From: Methanosalsum sp.
GTDB lineage: Archaea > Halobacteriota > Methanosarcinia > Methanosarcinales > Methanosarcinaceae
Reading direction: 5' to 3'
Length of the DNA: 12,152 nucleotides
NCBI GenBank assembly: GCA_007127385.1
Contig: SKZM01000180.1
Span: forward strand, 1 to 12,152
A program made the position numbers and the translations under genes. The notes below the pieces were generated by a model, which saw only the letters and a program-made list of their open reading frames with translations, did not search any database and was not told the origin of the DNA. Every line of letters begins with the position of its first letter. The first letter of the stretch is position 1. Shown piece by piece: positions 1-6,339 of the stretch.

Positions 1-1443
1 CTTGCAGTGAAATTCTCCTCTGCCATCCTTGTCAGTGATCACATGCGTGTTGATCTGCTCTGTCAGATCAATATAGGTGGTGTTGGGAGAAGTAGTTTCC
101 ATTTCTTTATAGCCATCATCCCCATTGCTCATTAGTACTGCCATGCCACCAGGATGATCGTCATTGCCTGTGCGGGTCCAGCCTATACAATTCGGATTGT
201 CGAAATAGTCATGCTGATCCCCGTGCTTGAATGTTCTACGCGCCTCTAAAAATTTATCAATCAACCACCTGTGACTATCTATCCAGATCTCATATTCCTG
301 TCCGTCCCTGCCCACACCTGTATAATGGGCACCATAATAATCAGCAGCAAAAATACAGGGATAACCATCTCTTCTTAAAAGTATAAGGGCATAAGCCAGT
401 GGTTTAAACCAGTTATCAACTACTGATTCAAGTGGTTGAAGGGGCTGTATGTCATGGCTATTGACCAGAGTTACAGCTATTGTAGGATAATCCTTAACCA
501 GAGAATTATTAAAAATATTTGTCAGGTCATAACTATTACCCTGATTTCCGGCCTCGACAAAGTTTTGTTGAAGGTACATATCAAATAACAGTGTATTTCC
601 GTTAGTCCTTTCAATGAAATTCTTCAGTGCATCGAGATCTTCTGACCAGTATTCGCCAACTGCAAAAAGATCCTTTCCGGCATATTTGCGCATGTGGTTG
701 AACCAGTCCACAAAAAAGCTTATTTTAACGTGTTTTGCTGCATCAAAGCGAAATCCATCAATATTGGTAGTATCAAGAAACCATTCTCCCCAGTAAAAGA
801 TTTCTTTTTGAACCTCAGGATTATTGAAATCTAGATTGTTTCCCATGAGATAATCATAATTGCCCTTGCTCATGTCAACATCCTGGTCAAATTCTTTACC
901 TTCAAAAAGGTAGACTGCATCTTTTCCTTCATCCAGGGCATTGTGATCTGCTGCGGTGAAATGCCACCAGTGCCACTCTAATCCTGAGTATTTACCTTTA
1001 CGTCCGGGAAATTGAAAATGAGTCCATGCCTTAATGGTTTGCGGTTCTCCGATTGGTTCATTGCGGTTCTGTGGATTGTAGGGAGTAGCCTGGAATTCTT
1101 CCAGCCTGTCACCTCCAAGCTTGTGGTTGATCACAATATCTGCATAAACTCTTAATCCTGCATCATGGGCTGCATTTATGGCTTTTATGAACTCCCTGCG
1201 AGTTCCATACTTGGTACGTATTGATCCTTTTTGGTCAAATTCACCCAGATCAAACAGATCATAAACCCCGTAGCCTACATCATGTTCTCCCCCTGCCCCT
1301 TTGTAGGCCGGAGGTAACCATATTGATGTAATGCCGACCCGGGCTAGATCCGGAGCATTTTCTTCAAGCTGTTTCCACAATGTTCCATCAGCAGGCATGT
1401 ACCAATGGAAATACTGCATCATTGTACCTGCATATTCCTGCAT
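1..1443 (-). CDS. Cytoplasmic alpha-amylase, GH13 subfamily 5 type (3' end cut by window edge)
   Basis: An endo-acting alpha-1,4-glucan hydrolase, probably for intracellular glycogen or maltodextrin. 481 codons are visible. The (beta/alpha)8-barrel motifs are intact: region I DIVINH (D102-H107), nucleophile D234 in GFRFDAAKH, acid/base E264 in VGEYW, and the H330-D331 pair in NSHD. The GNYDYLM calcium-site segment and a C-terminal stretch ending DGRGEFH resemble Bacillus licheniformis-type amylases of about 480-515 residues, so probably only some 10-15 residues are missing. The protein begins MQEYAGTMMQYFHWY with no signal peptide, so it should be cytoplasmic. The ATG at 1443 is preceded by an in-frame TAA and a Shine-Dalgarno AGAGGATC (1447-1454, minus strand). 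It is divergent from the acetolactate synthase-like gene. The family is mainly bacterial, so acquisition by transfer is plausible but inferred. The family assignment is firm; the physiological substrate is not. Confidence 0.95.
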   Translation of the reverse strand, partial: MQEYAGTMMQYFHWYMPADGTLWKQLEENAPDLARVGITSIWLPPAYKGAGGEHDVGYGVYDLFDLGEFDQKGSIRTKYGTRREFIKAINAAHDAGLRVYADIVINHKLGGDRLEEFQATPYNPQNRNEPIGEPQTIKAWTHFQFPGRKGKYSGLEWHWWHFTAADHNALDEGKDAVYLFEGKEFDQDVDMSKGNYDYLMGNNLDFNNPEVQKEIFYWGEWFLDTTNIDGFRFDAAKHVKISFFVDWFNHMRKYAGKDLFAVGEYWSEDLDALKNFIERTNGNTLLFDMYLQQNFVEAGNQGNSYDLTNIFNNSLVKDYPTIAVTLVNSHDIQPLQPLESVVDNWFKPLAYALILLRRDGYPCIFAADYYGAHYTGVGRDGQEYEIWIDSHRWLIDKFLEARRTFKHGDQHDYFDNPNCIGWTRTGNDDHPGGMAVLMSNGDDGYKEMETTSPNTTYIDLTEQINTHVITDKDGRGEFHCK

Positions 1444-1555
1444 AAGGATCCTCTTTTAGAACTATCATTTTGGCTGACTGCTGAAATATGGTGTGATCTC
1501 CATAAATCCTGTTTACAGACAAATTAATCCAGAAAGGGAAATTTTTCAATCATCA

Positions 1556-1568
1556 TGTATAATATACA
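1556..1568 (-). promoter_or_regulatory. Candidate TATA element of the amylase gene, TGTATA-N-TATACA
   Basis: A 13-bp dyad, TGTATA-A-TATACA, reads as TATA-like on both strands. For the minus-strand amylase gene, a start about 26 bp downstream would fall near 1536 and give a leader of roughly 90 nt. Its perfect symmetry would also suit a dimeric regulator. It is a sequence match only; AT-rich DNA gives such matches by chance. Confidence 0.3.
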
Positions 1569-1814
1569 ATTATTGAACTATTTTATTTACTCCCCTTATT
1601 GATATAATAGGTCATACATGCATAAAGCATTTTTGTGATCGCTGCATATCTCTAAAGAGAGATTTAAAAATCCAATGTAACCTGATAAGAATATTTACTG
1701 AAATGAAGGCAGGGTAAATATCATACAGGAATATAAGTATGTTTAATCTCAGTAGAGTAATGCAACCAGCCCCTGCAAAAGCATATCCGGGAGATGGGTG
1801 TTGAAAAAAGGGAT

Positions 1815-1838
1815 AACTATTCATTTTAATGGATAGTT
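1815..1838 (+). repeat. Imperfect inverted repeat in the leader of the acetolactate synthase-like gene
   Basis: The arms AACTATTCATT (1815-1825) and AATGGATAGTT (1828-1838) are complementary over 11 positions, with one pair that is G-U in RNA and a 2-nt centre. The repeat ends 13 nt before the Shine-Dalgarno GGAGGGTG, so it could be an operator or an RNA hairpin that affects ribosome access. Confidence 0.4.
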
Positions 1839-1851
1839 CATGTATATATAT

Positions 1852-1859
1852 GGAGGGTG
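1852..1859 (+). promoter_or_regulatory. Strong Shine-Dalgarno site GGAGGGTG
   Basis: GGAGGGTG lies 6 nt before the ATG at 1866 and fixes the start of the acetolactate synthase-like gene. The TATATATA run at 1843-1850 just upstream would place a transcription start inside the coding region, so it is unlikely to be the promoter. The leader is therefore probably longer. Confidence 0.6.
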
Positions 1860-1865
1860 CTTTAA

Positions 1866-3509
1866 ATGAAAGGTAGTGAACTATTTGTAAGATGCCTGGA
1901 AAATGAAGGTGTAGAATCTATTTTTGGTATTCCGGGGGAAGAAACACTTGACCTGATGGATTCTCTGTCCAGATCAGGGATCAGATTTATTGTTACAAGG
2001 CATGAACAATCAGCTGCATTTATGGCCAATATGTACGGCAGAATGACCCACAAGCCAGGCGTATGCCTTGCAACTCTGGGGCCCGGAGCCACCAATTTAA
2101 TAACCGGTATAGCCGATGCCCATCTTGACCGGGCCCCTATGGTAGCGATAACCGGGCAGGGTGGACTGGACCGGATCCATAAGGAGTCACATCAGTATAT
2201 CGATATAGTAAGCACATTCAAATCTGTGACCAGCTGGAATAAAGGTGTTATACGTGCAGATTTCATACCTGAAATAGTTTCAAAGGCTTTTGATACTGCA
2301 GTGAGTGTTCCCGGAGCAGTGCATATCGAACTGCCTGAAGATATTGCAGCTGATCACTCTGAAAAAAAACCTCTGTTGAAAAGGGCATACTCGCATATCA
2401 CTACTCATGATGAAACTGAGCTGGAAAAGGCAGCGCAAATGATCGAGGATGCTTCCATGCCTATCATCCTTGCAGGCAATGGGATCGCAAGGGTAGAAGC
2501 AGCAGAAAAACTGCAGGATTTTGTTGTGAGTACAGGGATTCCTGTTGTAACAACTTTTATGGGTAAAGGTGTAATCTCTGCAGAAGATGAGCACTATCTT
2601 GGTTCTATGGGAATACCTGATCGTGATCATATTATGTGTGGTTTTGATATGGCAGATCTTGTAATATGTATAGGATTTGATCCAGTAGAATACAGTCCTG
2701 CTTTCTGGAACCCTACGGGTTCTAAGACTATAATACATATTCACCACAATCATCCGGATATTGTTGAAAGCTATATTCCTGCTATATCCCTGGTAGGTGA
2801 CATTAAAGATTCACTGGAGCATCTCCATTCCCACTGTATATTCAAAAAAGATATCTCCGAGGAATTTCGCAGAATTAGGGTCAGAATGGTAAATGAACTG
2901 ACTGATTTTAGAGAAAATCTTTCATTTCCGGTAAAACCCCAGAAGATCCTTTGGGACATACGCCAATGTCTTCCTGATGATGGTATACTTATCAGTGATG
3001 TAGGTGCACATAAATTATGGATTGGAAGGCTGTTTCCTGCACTCAGGCACAATACGGTCTTTATGTCAAATGGTCTTGCTTCAATGGGCTTTGCACTTCC
3101 TGCAGCTATTACTGCAAGCATTATTGAACCTGAAAAGAGTGTAATTGCAGTTGCAGGAGATGGTGGCTTTCTGATGAACGTCCAGGAGCTTGAAACTGCT
3201 GTTAGACTTGGATGCAGCTTTGTGGTGGTTATATTCAATGATTCCCAATATGGTGTCATTGCGTGGCATGAGATGAAAAAATTCAATCAGTCAACAGGCA
3301 CTGATTTCAAAAATCCTGATTTTGTAAAGCTTGCAGAAAGTTTTGGTGCCAGAGGGGTAAAGATCAGCAAAACTGGCGAACTTCAATATAAGATCAGTCA
3401 GGCACTTGAAATGGGTGGTGTATGGATAATTGATGTAGAGGTTGATTATTCAGAGAATCTCAAACTTACCCGCAATCTGGAAAGCAGTTCATGTGAGATA
3501 TTTAGATGA
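1866..3509 (+). CDS. Acetolactate synthase large-subunit-like ThDP enzyme (AlsS type)
   Basis: A 547-residue thiamine-diphosphate enzyme that probably acts on pyruvate or another 2-oxo acid. The N-terminal pyrimidine-binding domain (about 1-165) carries the catalytic glutamate E47 in TRHEQSAAFMA. A central domain (about 185-325) contains GFDPVEYSPAFWN, and the C-terminal PP-binding domain (about 355-530) has the Mg-ThDP motif GDGG (431-434) to NDS (458-460). The central motif and SDVGAHKLWIGRLF resemble catabolic AlsS more than FAD-dependent anabolic IlvB. No IlvN/IlvH regulatory subunit gene or acetolactate decarboxylase gene lies nearby. Where AlsS and IlvB usually have VTK-(Y/H), this protein has VTSW (121-124), so the exact reaction is uncertain; decarboxylation of another 2-oxo acid is possible. 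It ends 21 bp before the convergent DUF1284 gene. Confidence 0.85.
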   Translation: MKGSELFVRCLENEGVESIFGIPGEETLDLMDSLSRSGIRFIVTRHEQSAAFMANMYGRMTHKPGVCLATLGPGATNLITGIADAHLDRAPMVAITGQGGLDRIHKESHQYIDIVSTFKSVTSWNKGVIRADFIPEIVSKAFDTAVSVPGAVHIELPEDIAADHSEKKPLLKRAYSHITTHDETELEKAAQMIEDASMPIILAGNGIARVEAAEKLQDFVVSTGIPVVTTFMGKGVISAEDEHYLGSMGIPDRDHIMCGFDMADLVICIGFDPVEYSPAFWNPTGSKTIIHIHHNHPDIVESYIPAISLVGDIKDSLEHLHSHCIFKKDISEEFRRIRVRMVNELTDFRENLSFPVKPQKILWDIRQCLPDDGILISDVGAHKLWIGRLFPALRHNTVFMSNGLASMGFALPAAITASIIEPEKSVIAVAGDGGFLMNVQELETAVRLGCSFVVVIFNDSQYGVIAWHEMKKFNQSTGTDFKNPDFVKLAESFGARGVKISKTGELQYKISQALEMGGVWIIDVEVDYSENLKLTRNLESSSCEIFR

Positions 3510-3530
3510 CCATCTTTCTGGGTATTTCTG

Positions 3531-3944
3531 TTATTCATAATCCATATATGTTGATATATCCTTGAAGCATATGTGCTTCCATATGCATTCATCACATATT
3601 TCAAAGGCAACTGAGTCTGTGAGATATTTACCTGTTATCTGAAATATTTCTTCAGCAGCCAGCGTAGTGTTCTCAGGTATCTTTAAATTATCCAGTACCT
3701 GTTGGTCCATATACGTTATGCGATTATCAAGGAGGTCTCCACAGCATTTTCCATTAATGTTTGAAGGGCAGAAAGCGCATATATTGTCACATTCTGTTAC
3801 AAGTGTGATCTGAATCTTCGGGCCTTTATTAATCATATCAACAATATGCTGCATATTTTCTACGAATTCTTTTGTATAGCCGTATCCTTCAAATCTCTGG
3901 ATACACATCAGGTGATGGGCTCGTATGATCAGTTTTTTCTTCAT
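3531..3944 (-). CDS. DUF1284 family cysteine-rich protein, function unknown
   Basis: A small soluble protein (137 residues from the preferred start) matching the DUF1284/COG3543 pattern. Near the N-terminus it has IRAHHLMCIQRFEGYGY, followed by a CDNICAFCP segment and a C-terminal ICDECIWKHIC segment. Counting from an ATG 18 nt upstream (at 3962), cysteines lie at 20, 58, 62, 65, 73, 74, 123, 126 and 132. The spacings C-x3-C-x2-C-x7-C and C-x2-C-x5-C, with the paired histidines, suggest a bound metal or Fe-S cluster; this is inferred from spacing only. I prefer the ATG at 3944 because family members begin close to the RAHH motif and GTGA lies 8 nt upstream. The ATG at 3962 has no Shine-Dalgarno. 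There is no signal peptide or membrane segment. It is divergent from glutamate dehydrogenase. Confidence 0.85.
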   Translation of the reverse strand: MKKKLIIRAHHLMCIQRFEGYGYTKEFVENMQHIVDMINKGPKIQITLVTECDNICAFCPSNINGKCCGDLLDNRITYMDQQVLDNLKIPENTTLAAEEIFQITGKYLTDSVAFEICDECIWKHICFKDISTYMDYE

Positions 3945-3973
3945 TTGTTTATTCACTGGCATTTGATTTATTG

Positions 3974-4037
3974 AACAATAATTGTTAATACTGATACAAT
4001 ATAATACTCTACAGTATCTATTATGATACGATATCGT
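3974..4037. promoter_or_regulatory. Cluster of three short dyads between the DUF1284 and gdh genes
   Basis: Three perfect dyads lie within 64 bp: AACAAT-A-ATTGTT (3974-3986), ATACT-CTAC-AGTAT (4004-4017) and ACGATATCGT (4028-4037). On the minus strand, TATA-like ATTATATTG (3998-4006) would start DUF1284 transcription near 3976, so the first dyad would cover the start site and the second would adjoin the TATA box. That arrangement would suit an operator. The region is AT-rich, so the first two could be chance; the last contains two CG steps and is less expected. Confidence 0.3.
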
Positions 4038-4163
4038 TCACGGTTGTCCAGAAAAAATAGTAAATTTAATATAATGGGATTAAGGAATCTGAAATACAAA
4101 TCATGCAGTATATAATATTTTCCATATTTCCCAGATGACTTTTATTTACTGGAGAAACTGGAA

Positions 4164-4171
4164 TTTATATG
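4164..4171 (+). promoter_or_regulatory. Candidate TATA box of gdh, TTTATATG
   Basis: TTTATATG matches the archaeal consensus TTTATATA at seven of eight positions and follows a purine stretch (GGAA) that could serve as BRE. Transcription would start near 4193, leaving a leader of about 65 nt. An alternative AT box, CTTTTTAAAAG, lies about 25 bp further on. No NrpR-type GGTA-N6-TACC or GGAA-N6-TTCC operator is visible near it. Confidence 0.4.
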
Positions 4172-4258
4172 ATTTTGATACAAAATTGCTTTTTAAAAGT
4201 CAGTTTTGTTCAACTGAATGTTAAACTACGTATTTCATGAACTAATGAGGTCTAACAA

Positions 4259-5506
4259 ATGTCGGTAGAAAACCCGTTTGAAAATTCACGCAAACAGTTA
4301 GCAAAATGCGCAGCTATACTTGAACTCGATGAAAATGTACACGAGATGCTCAGACATCCCATGCGCGAGCTGCGTGTGGCAATTCCTGTACGTATGGATG
4401 ATGGTTCAACAAAGGTCTTTGAGGGATTCAGGATACAGTATAATGATGCAAGAGGTCCTACAAAGGGGGGTATCAGATTCCATCCAGAAGAGGATATTGA
4501 TACAGTAAGGGCACTTGCAGCATGGATGACATGGAAATGCGCCGTTGTGGACATTCCACTTGGTGGTGGAAAAGGTGGGGTTGTATGCAATCCCAAAGAA
4601 ATGTCTGAAACTGAGATTGAACGTCTCAGCCGGCAATATATATCCAGTATCTCCCATATCGTGGGTCCAAGAATGGATATCCCTGCACCAGATGTCTATA
4701 CCAATCCCAAGATCATGGGATGGATGATGGACGAATATTCCAGGATATGCGGAATGAACCAGCCAGGTATTGTTACTGGTAAACCACTCACAGTTGGAGG
4801 ATCACTTGGCAGAGGGGATGCAACTGCCAGGGGAGGTCTCTATACCATACGTGAGGCAGCACAGAAACTTGGAATTGATCTCTCAAAGGCCAGGATCGCT
4901 ATTCAGGGATATGGAAATGCAGGATATTATGCTGCAAAACTGGCAAAAGAGATGTTTGGATCAAAGATCGTTGCCATCAGTGACAGCAGAGGCGGTGTTA
5001 TGAACATGGATGGAATTGATCCTGAAATCGCACGCCAGCACAAGATGGATACAGGTTCAGTTGCAAATCTTCAAAACACTGTCCCTGTTTCGAATGAAGA
5101 TCTTCTTGAACTTGATGTGGAAGTACTTATCCCTGCAGCACTGGAACATGTCATTACAGAAAAGAATGCATACAAAGTTCAGGCAAAGATTGTTGCAGAA
5201 CTTGCCAATGGCCCGACAACTCCTGCTGCCGATGAGATCCTCCATGAAAGAGGTATACACATAATTCCTGATTTCCTGTGTAATGCAGGTGGTGTGACAG
5301 TATCCTATTTCGAGATGGTCCAGAACTTTTACATGTATTACTGGAGTGAACTGAGGGTACATACACGTCTGGACAGAAAGATGAAAGAAGCATACAATGC
5401 AGTCTATGATGCAGCTGAAAAATACGATATTGATATGAGGACCGCTGCCTATGTAGTTGCTATCGAACGTGTTGTAACCGCAATGAATGACCGTGGATGG
5501 ATTTGA
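4259..5506 (+). CDS. gdhA: Glutamate dehydrogenase (Glu/Leu/Phe/Val family)
   Basis: Reversible reductive amination of 2-oxoglutarate with ammonium to glutamate, in the cytoplasm, usually as a hexamer. The 415-residue length is typical of archaeal enzymes. The N-terminal catalytic domain has K69 in GPTKGGIRFHP, K93 and the catalytic lysine K105 in PLGGGKGG, and the catalytic aspartate D145 in PAPDVYT. The Rossmann domain begins near 185 with the dinucleotide loop GYGNAG (217-222) and ISDSRGG after the second strand. That segment does not settle NAD versus NADP use. The ATG at 4259 has TGAGGT (4246-4251) 7 nt upstream. npdG follows 107 bp downstream on the same strand; NADPH from NpdG could supply the reductant for glutamate synthesis, although a hairpin and a TATA box between them suggest separate transcription. 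Confidence 0.95.
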   Translation: MSVENPFENSRKQLAKCAAILELDENVHEMLRHPMRELRVAIPVRMDDGSTKVFEGFRIQYNDARGPTKGGIRFHPEEDIDTVRALAAWMTWKCAVVDIPLGGGKGGVVCNPKEMSETEIERLSRQYISSISHIVGPRMDIPAPDVYTNPKIMGWMMDEYSRICGMNQPGIVTGKPLTVGGSLGRGDATARGGLYTIREAAQKLGIDLSKARIAIQGYGNAGYYAAKLAKEMFGSKIVAISDSRGGVMNMDGIDPEIARQHKMDTGSVANLQNTVPVSNEDLLELDVEVLIPAALEHVITEKNAYKVQAKIVAELANGPTTPAADEILHERGIHIIPDFLCNAGGVTVSYFEMVQNFYMYYWSELRVHTRLDRKMKEAYNAVYDAAEKYDIDMRTAAYVVAIERVVTAMNDRGWI

Positions 5507-5532
5507 TATTTACAGTTATTGAAATTCTAACA

Positions 5533-5558
5533 TGATGATCCAAAAAGGTGGATCATCA
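5533..5558 (+). repeat. Perfect inverted repeat between gdh and npdG
   Basis: The arms TGATGATCC (5533-5541) and GGATCATCA (5550-5558) are exact complements around the 8-nt loop AAAAAGGT. The repeat begins 27 nt after the gdh stop codon. It could be a 3'-end hairpin of the gdh transcript or an operator upstream of npdG. No T-tract follows the right arm, so it is not a classical terminator. Confidence 0.55.
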
Positions 5559-5584
5559 GTTATTCATCCGGAACGAACAACTGA

Positions 5585-5592
5585 TTTATATA
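5585..5592 (+). promoter_or_regulatory. Consensus TATA box TTTATATA upstream of npdG
   Basis: An exact match to the archaeal TATA consensus. The usual 25-27 bp spacing places the transcription start at about 5614, which is the npdG ATG itself. The transcript would then be leaderless or nearly so, even though a Shine-Dalgarno-like AAGGA lies at 5603-5607. The Shine-Dalgarno would be used only if npdG is also read from gdh. Confidence 0.5.
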
Positions 5593-5613
5593 TCTGGCAT
5601 AGAAGGAATGACT

Positions 5614-6339
5614 ATGAAAATTGGAATAATAGGCGGTACTGGAAGTATAGGTAAAGGTTTTGCTCTTCGCTGGGGGCAGAAACATGAAATAATCATTGGT
5701 TCAAGGGATCAGAAAAGAGCTGAAGGCAAAGCAGCAGAATATAAACAAATTCTCAATGACCGTGGTTTTGATTCGGATATCAGGGGAGCTGTGAATCGTG
5801 AGGCTGCTTTAGAAGCTGAAGTTGTTGTTCTTGCTGTAAAATATAGTAAGGTAGCTTCTATTATTGAGCAGATAAAACCTGTTCTTGAAAAGCAGATAGT
5901 TGTATCTGTTATTGTACCGATGGAGAAAGATCGCTGTACTATTATTCCCGATTCAGGTTCCATAGAGATCGAAGCAACTTCAAGGGAAGATTATATGGCC
6001 GATTATTTCTGCTATACAACTCCTCCGGCTGGCAGTGCAGCACAGGAAGTTGCTTCCATGTTACCTGAGGGAATTGAACTGGTGTCTGCATTCCATAATG
6101 TTCCGGCAGCCAAACTATCAAATCTTGATATCAGTCTCGATTATGACATTGGTGTATGTGGCAACTACATGCACTCCAAAAATATTGTCTTTGATCTGGT
6201 GAAGGATATCCCGAACATGAGGCCGGTTGATGTGGGGCCAATTGAAACATCTTCTATGGTGGAATCACTTACTCCACTTGTGATCAACATAGCTATAAGG
6301 AATCAAAAAAAGGATATTGGAATCAAGTTTGTTGATTGA
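5614..6339 (+). CDS. npdG: F420H2:NADP oxidoreductase
   Basis: Transfers hydride between reduced coenzyme F420 and NADP+ and is the main NADPH source of many methanogens. The protein has 241 residues; the Archaeoglobus enzyme has about 212. It begins MKIGIIGGTGSIGKG, with the Rossmann loop GGTGSIGKG (7-15), and S30-R31 follow the second strand at the usual site for the NADP 2'-phosphate. Other family features are the AVKYSK segment, a TPPAGSAAQEVA segment, SAFHNVPAA, and a C-terminal VINIAIRNQKKDIGIKF. An in-frame GTG at 5548 would add 22 residues with no family counterpart, so I use the ATG at 5614, preceded by AAGGA. The last 17 bp overlap the convergent KaiC/PPDK-like gene. It lies downstream of gdhA, a possible user of its NADPH. 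Confidence 0.95.
   Translation: MKIGIIGGTGSIGKGFALRWGQKHEIIIGSRDQKRAEGKAAEYKQILNDRGFDSDIRGAVNREAALEAEVVVLAVKYSKVASIIEQIKPVLEKQIVVSVIVPMEKDRCTIIPDSGSIEIEATSREDYMADYFCYTTPPAGSAAQEVASMLPEGIELVSAFHNVPAAKLSNLDISLDYDIGVCGNYMHSKNIVFDLVKDIPNMRPVDVGPIETSSMVESLTPLVINIAIRNQKKDIGIKFVD

Larger units (their letters stand above)
1444..1865. other. Divergent intergenic region between amylase and acetolactate synthase-like genes
   Basis: A 422-bp AT-rich stretch without a convincing gene. It should hold promoters for both flanking genes. Visible signals are the palindromic TATA-containing element at 1556-1568, a small hairpin ATCTCT-AAAG-AGAGAT at 1648-1663, TATA-like tracts near 1662-1670 and 1731-1739, an imperfect inverted repeat at 1815-1838, and the Shine-Dalgarno site at 1852-1859. 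A 70-codon minus-strand frame at 1612-1824 has no Shine-Dalgarno and no recognisable protein character, and I do not call it a gene. Confidence 0.6.

Noticed and set aside
1648..1663. Small hairpin ATCTCT-AAAG-AGAGAT as a terminator or riboswitch
   Set aside because: Only a 6-bp stem, no T-tract on either side, and no larger conserved fold visible.
1612..1824. 70-codon minus-strand frame in the amylase/AlsS intergenic region
   Set aside because: No Shine-Dalgarno before its ATG, its first codons coincide with the inverted repeat, and the translation shows no family character.
1843..1850. TATATATA run just before the AlsS-like gene as its promoter
   Set aside because: Normal archaeal spacing would place the transcription start inside the coding sequence, past the ATG at 1866.
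2280..2753. 157-codon minus-strand frame within the AlsS-like gene
   Set aside because: Antisense shadow of a gene with intact ThDP motifs; the composition is not protein-like.
2771..3286. 171-codon minus-strand frame within the AlsS-like gene
   Set aside because: Antisense shadow; it overlaps the codons of the GDG-NDS cofactor motif of the real gene.
3963..4258. NrpR operator (GGTA-N6-TACC or GGAA-N6-TTCC) upstream of gdh
   Set aside because: I read the region on both strands and found no match with correct half-sites and spacing.
4252..4596. 114-codon minus-strand frame within gdh
   Set aside because: Antisense to conserved GDH substrate-binding motifs, with no independent support.
5548..5613. 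In-frame GTG start that would lengthen npdG by 22 residues
   Set aside because: It lies inside the hairpin loop and right arm, the extension has no family counterpart, and the ATG at 5614 gives the canonical MKIGIIGGTG start.
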